Assembly: GCA_028873155.1 (NCBI GenBank)
Contig: JAGWML010000028.1
Span: 1 to 19,668 of the forward strand
DNA length: 19,668 nucleotides
Source of the DNA: Acidobacteriota bacterium
GTDB lineage: Bacteria; Acidobacteriota; Terriglobia; Terriglobales; Acidobacteriaceae
Reading direction: 5' to 3'
Shown here: piece after piece, positions 16,509-19,668 of the stretch
Layout of the letters: every line of letters begins with the position of its first letter
How positions within the stretch are numbered: position 1 is the stretch's first letter
The notes under the pieces: generated by a model
Database searches by the model: none
Told to the model about the DNA's origin: nothing
What the model saw: the letters and a program-made list of their open reading frames with translations, nothing else
Position numbers and translations under genes: made by a program

Positions 16509-17234
16509 TTAGGACGTGCGCGCGGTTGTGCCCGCGGCGTCGGCGTCCATCGACGCGTGTTGCACCGTCTGGCCCCTCTTCCAGAAGCCGGCGCCCTGCA
16601 CCGCAATGGTAAGTGCGACACACACGATCATTAAGCCAACCCAGTCCATCTTCTGTTTCTCGATCCCCTGATAGCCGAAGGCATGCAGCGCAGCGAGGAG
16701 AAACACGGCATAGTTCCAGCGTTGCAGGGACTTCCATCTCGGCGTCCCCAATGCCCGGAGCGACCAATCGTTGGACGTAGCGAAAAGCGCGATCAACACC
16801 AGCGTCGCCACAGCGCCGGTGTAGTTTGAGAAGCCGAAGAGATCGTGACGAAGGCCGACATGCTTTTCAGTCGGGCCGTAGACGTAATAGAGCCAGGGCC
16901 GTCCTCTGAGGTGAACGCATTGGCCCACAGCGGCATGCAGAAGACTGAGAATGCCAGCCCATATCCCGATGTCGCGGCGGAGATCACTGGAGACTGGATT
17001 TCCGCGTCCGCGAAGAATGTTGAGCGGGCCTGTGAGCAGTGTGATGCACAGCAGAACGATTGCAGGATATGCCGTGGCAAAGCTCATCCGCGTCAGGACA
17101 TCTTTGTAGGGGCGGGTTACGTAGAGAATCGCCACGCTGCTCAAAGCGAAGGCCAGAAGAACAATGTGATGGCGAAAGATGCGGGAGAGAAAGCGACGAT
17201 TCAATCGACTCACTTCGATGGAAACCTGCCCCAA
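16509..17234 (-). CDS. Ferric-reductase-like heme membrane protein
   Basis: A 241-residue integral membrane protein with about six helices (near 24-40, 52-70, 88-108, 138-154, 172-190 and 198-216). The sequence TLLTGPLNILRGRGNPVSSDLRRDIGIWAGILSLLHAAVG and WNYAVFLLAALHAFGYQ fits the ferric reductase-like transmembrane domain (the superfamily that includes MsrQ and NOX cytochromes). His100, His108 and His184 are candidate heme ligands. There is no FAD or NAD domain and no MsrP partner nearby, so it would be a stand-alone cytochrome b. The start is uncertain: TTG at 17234, GTG at 17213 or TTG at 17204, none with a good ribosome binding site. It is divergent from the RidA-family gene. Confidence 0.8.
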   Translation of the reverse strand: MGQVSIEVSRLNRRFLSRIFRHHIVLLAFALSSVAILYVTRPYKDVLTRMSFATAYPAIVLLCITLLTGPLNILRGRGNPVSSDLRRDIGIWAGILSLLHAAVGQCVHLRGRPWLYYVYGPTEKHVGLRHDLFGFSNYTGAVATLVLIALFATSNDWSLRALGTPRWKSLQRWNYAVFLLAALHAFGYQGIEKQKMDWVGLMIVCVALTIAVQGAGFWKRGQTVQHASMDADAAGTTARTS

Positions 17235-17261
17235 TGGATCGTTTGCAACTCGATCACCTGA

Positions 17262-17267
17262 ATTGTA
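17262..17267 (-). promoter_or_regulatory. Candidate -10 box for the heme membrane protein gene
   Basis: TACAAT on the minus strand matches TATAAT at five of six positions and would start transcription about 20 nt before the TTG at 17234. The -35 is poor (TTCCTG at 16 nt). Confidence 0.35.
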
Positions 17268-17386
17268 GTGCAGGGAGGCACGGCAGGAAGTCCATCCTGG
17301 TCGCGGGCAGGCTGGGTGAGGTTGCGGGGAGGGGTAATGCGCAGGATCGTGTCGCCGCAGAGAGACGTGGGTCTCGCAAGAAAAGG

Positions 17387-17416
17387 TTTACATTTGCGCC
17401 AGGGAAGGTCAATAAT
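17387..17416 (+). promoter_or_regulatory. Promoter of the RidA-family gene
   Basis: TTTACA (17387-17392, five of six), 18 nt, AATAAT (17411-17416, five of six). The predicted start is near 17423, about 18 nt before the ATG at 17441. It is one of the best sigma-70-type matches in the window. Confidence 0.55.
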
Positions 17417-17440
17417 TGTTGGGCGAGGATCGGACCGACG

Positions 17441-17941
17441 ATGAAATCCATTGCAGAACTTGTCGAGACCCTGAAGCTGGCGCCCGTTCAAAAACGTGCG
17501 ATGACCAACCTCGGCGTCTTGAATGAGGCCTACGACTACGCCAGGCCCAGTTCCTTTTCACGAGGCATGCGCATCGACCTGAATGGGGTGACGATCCTGC
17601 TCATCTCCGGGACGGCGTCGATTGACGAGCGCGGAAACAGCGTTCACATCGGGGACATTCGGGCTCAGATGCAGCGCACCTTCCAAAACCTTGCCGGACT
17701 GCTGGCCAGTGAAGGCGCCAGCTGGCATGACATCGTACGGACAACCTGCTACCTCCGCGACATCGACCGCGACTATGAGGCGTTCAACGAGGAGCGGACG
17801 AAATACTTTACCGAGCTCGGGCTCAATCCTCTTCCGGCATCGACCTGCATTCAAGCGCACCTGTGCCGGCCCGAGCTGCTGGTAGAGATTGAAGCGATTG
17901 CGATGTTTCAAGTGCAGAATCCTGCGGCAGAGAAAGCGTAG
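17441..17941 (+). CDS. RidA/YjgF-family protein, variant
   Basis: A 166-residue protein with a RidA (Rid/YER057c/UK114) fold after an extra N-terminal stretch of about 40 residues. Family landmarks are ILLISGTASID (52-62), QMQRTFQNLAGLLASEGASWHDIVRTTCYLRDI (77-109) and CIQAHLCRPELLVEIEAIA (136-154). Classical RidA deaminates reactive enamines and imines and needs an arginine in the segment CVEVARLPKD; aligned without gaps, that position is Leu141, with an Arg two residues later (143). Enamine deaminase activity is therefore doubtful, and it may belong to another Rid subgroup. The start is supported by the promoter at 17387-17416 and a weak GAGGA. The glycosidase gene follows after 77 nt. Confidence 0.85.
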   Translation: MKSIAELVETLKLAPVQKRAMTNLGVLNEAYDYARPSSFSRGMRIDLNGVTILLISGTASIDERGNSVHIGDIRAQMQRTFQNLAGLLASEGASWHDIVRTTCYLRDIDRDYEAFNEERTKYFTELGLNPLPASTCIQAHLCRPELLVEIEAIAMFQVQNPAAEKA

Positions 17942-18018
17942 GCGGCTGCCCGATTTTGTGAGGGCAGCTTGCTGCGCCTCGAAGTACACGATTTCCTCTC
18001 ATTGAATAGGTGATCCCG

Positions 18019-19644
18019 ATGCGAATTTTCTCTCGTGCAAATTTTGTATTCCTGGCGTGCCTCGTCCTCTTCGTGGTTGCCGCTCCTGGCTCTTCATCGA
18101 TTGCTGCGGCAGCAGACGCTCCCCGGATCGTCCACAAGGACGGCCGCTGGGCGCTGCTGGTGGAGGACAAGCCGTATTTGATTCTGGGGGGACAGATTCA
18201 TAACTCAAGCGCGTGGCCGAGCGAGTTGCCGCAGGTGTGGAATTCGATGGCGGCGCTGCACGCGAACACGATTGAGGCCCCGGTGTACTGGGAACAGCTG
18301 GAAGCCGAACAGGGCAAGTTCGACTTCAGCAATGTGGATGCAGTCCTGGAGGGCGCGCGCGCTCACCAGCTGCATGTTGTGTTTCTGTGGTTCGGGACCT
18401 GGAAAAACGGAAACATGCACTATGCGCCCTCGTGGGTGAAGGAGAATACTGCGCGGTATCCTCGCGTGATCCGCGAAGACGGAGTGCCGATCGATGTGCT
18501 CTCGCCTCTGTCGCGCAACACGCTGGAGGCTGACAAGACGGCATTCACCGAGCTGATGCGCCACCTGAAGGCGGTCGATGGTGAACAGCACACGGTGCTG
18601 ATGGTCCAGGTGGAGAACGAGTCAGGGAATATAGGGAGCGTGAGGGATTTCTCGGCGACGGCAAACCGGTTGTTTGCGGGGCAGGTCCCGGATGATCTTC
18701 TGCAGGCGGAAGGGAGGCATGCGGGAACCTGGAGTGAGGTTTTTGGCAGCGACGCGAATGAGATCTTTCAGGCCTATTATCAGGCCAAATACGTCAATGA
18801 GATTGCCGCGGCGGGCAAGAGCGCGTTTGCCATTCCCTGTTACATGAATGTGTGGATCGACTATCCGGCCGCTGAGCTCGCGCAAAGACAGATCGATCAG
18901 CCAGGCATTTCGTACCCGAGCGGCGGAGCAGTCCAAAAGCTGGTGGGACTGTGGCGCACACTTGCGCCCTCCATCGACATGATCGGGCCAGATATTTATG
19001 CAGACGACTCAGCATTCTACCGCTCGATCTTGAATGCCTATGACCGGCCGGACAATCCTCTCTGGATTCCAGAGACGGGCCGGAATGACGAATTCGCGAA
19101 ATTTCTCTTCTACGCGATTGGTCGAGGCGCCGTTGGGTTTTCGCCGTTTGGCGTAGACCAGGCGGGATGGAATATTTTGGGTGACGCGCCGTGGACTGCG
19201 CACGCGCGAAACTTTGCCCTGATCGGGCCCATGGATCGCGAGATCGCCGAGCTCGAGTTCGAAGGCAAAGTAAAGACGGCGGTGGAAGAACCAGGTGCCG
19301 AGACCCAAGAACTGGATTTTGGCGACTGGCAGGCCACCGTGTCATTTGGATTTCCGCAGCAAGATGGCCGCCGCGCCCCGGGCACGAAGGATGCGCACGG
19401 CGAGGCTCTTGTGGCGCGGCTCGGGCCGGACGAGTTCCTGGTGACCGGCGTGGACGTCAGCGTCGTCTTCCACCAGCCCGGCAAACTGCCATGGATCCAG
19501 AGTCAGATCGTGACCGCCGAGGAAGGCTGGTACGAGCAGGGCGCGTGGAAGCCTCTGCGGCTTTTGAACGGTGACGAGACGGATCGCGGGCTGTGCATTT
19601 ACGGCAAGCCGGTTGCGGTGCGCGTGAAGATGCAGCGATTTTAG
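18019..19644 (+). CDS. Secreted beta-galactosidase-like glycoside hydrolase (GH35/42 clan, DUF5597 type)
   Basis: A 541-residue exported enzyme. The signal peptide runs from MRIFSRANFVF through a hydrophobic core to a site near AAAADA (30-34). The catalytic (beta/alpha)8 domain begins with LLVEDKPYLILGGQIHNSSAWP, typical of GH-A-clan beta-galactosidases. The acid/base is predicted at Glu201 in VQVENESG (196-203) and the nucleophile at Glu352 in WIPETGRN (349-356). A C-terminal beta domain follows (about 400-541), of the kind labelled DUF5597. Likely substrates are beta-galactosides or related plant polysaccharide side chains; the exact one is unknown. The ATG at 18019 is preferred to the GTG at 18010 because AGGTGA lies 5 nt before it. 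The gene ends 24 nt before the window edge. Confidence 0.9.
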   Translation: MRIFSRANFVFLACLVLFVVAAPGSSSIAAAADAPRIVHKDGRWALLVEDKPYLILGGQIHNSSAWPSELPQVWNSMAALHANTIEAPVYWEQLEAEQGKFDFSNVDAVLEGARAHQLHVVFLWFGTWKNGNMHYAPSWVKENTARYPRVIREDGVPIDVLSPLSRNTLEADKTAFTELMRHLKAVDGEQHTVLMVQVENESGNIGSVRDFSATANRLFAGQVPDDLLQAEGRHAGTWSEVFGSDANEIFQAYYQAKYVNEIAAAGKSAFAIPCYMNVWIDYPAAELAQRQIDQPGISYPSGGAVQKLVGLWRTLAPSIDMIGPDIYADDSAFYRSILNAYDRPDNPLWIPETGRNDEFAKFLFYAIGRGAVGFSPFGVDQAGWNILGDAPWTAHARNFALIGPMDREIAELEFEGKVKTAVEEPGAETQELDFGDWQATVSFGFPQQDGRRAPGTKDAHGEALVARLGPDEFLVTGVDVSVVFHQPGKLPWIQSQIVTAEEGWYEQGAWKPLRLLNGDETDRGLCIYGKPVAVRVKMQRF

Positions 19645-19668
19645 AGAGATTCCAATTAAAGTATCTTT

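Overview
The window is about 19.7 kb of GC-rich bacterial chromosome, densely packed with housekeeping and small conserved genes. I infer an acidobacterium, most likely class Terriglobia. The reasons are an overlapping pair of DUF507 genes, an Hfq-like protein with a long N-terminal extension, a SecA of about 1,000 residues ending in a zinc SEC-C motif, a WXXGXW-repeat secreted protein, a secreted DUF5597-type glycoside hydrolase, and frequent GTG and TTG starts. The assignment rests on gene content and not on any 16S sequence. I see no rRNA, tRNA, CRISPR array, insertion sequence, integrase or phage gene.

Layout. Positions 1-195 form an AT-richer divergent control region between a gene leaving the window to the left (only 8 codons inside) and a cytochrome P450 (196-1638). 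The DNA polymerase III delta' subunit gene follows 9 nt later (1648-2748). Next come an Hfq-like RNA-binding protein (2989-3345), a convergent Sua5-type threonylcarbamoyl-AMP synthase (tRNA t6A pathway; 3327-4397), a divergent CYTH/CyaB protein (4456-5037) and a minimal secreted TonB C-terminal protein (5170-5532). A strong hairpin separates this from the convergent secA (5590-8628). A DinB-like protein (8735-9214) and thymidylate kinase (9253-9921, minus) follow.

From 10227 to 12446 lie two exported proteins: a probable outer-membrane protein of unknown family, and a WXXGXW-repeat protein with an Asn/Gln-rich tail. A bidirectional hairpin terminator ends this block. On the minus strand, recJ (12501-14300) sits 5 nt downstream of an acidic conserved-looking protein (14306-14776). 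On the plus strand follow a thioredoxin-fold [2Fe-2S] ferredoxin, a small secreted unknown, and the two DUF507 genes. The right end carries a minus-strand ferric-reductase-like heme membrane protein, a divergent RidA-family protein and a secreted beta-galactosidase-like hydrolase.

The genes do not form one pathway. Replication and repair functions (delta', Tmk, RecJ), RNA functions (Hfq-like, Sua5) and envelope or secretion functions (SecA, TonB domain, exported proteins, glycosidase) are interspersed. I found no convincing multi-gene novel system. The most interesting points are a recurring TAGACT/TAGGCT box exactly 6 nt before three start codons (a leaderless-mRNA signature), the acidic protein coupled to RecJ, the DUF507 pair, the variant Hfq, and an inverted repeat over the divergent promoter at the left edge.
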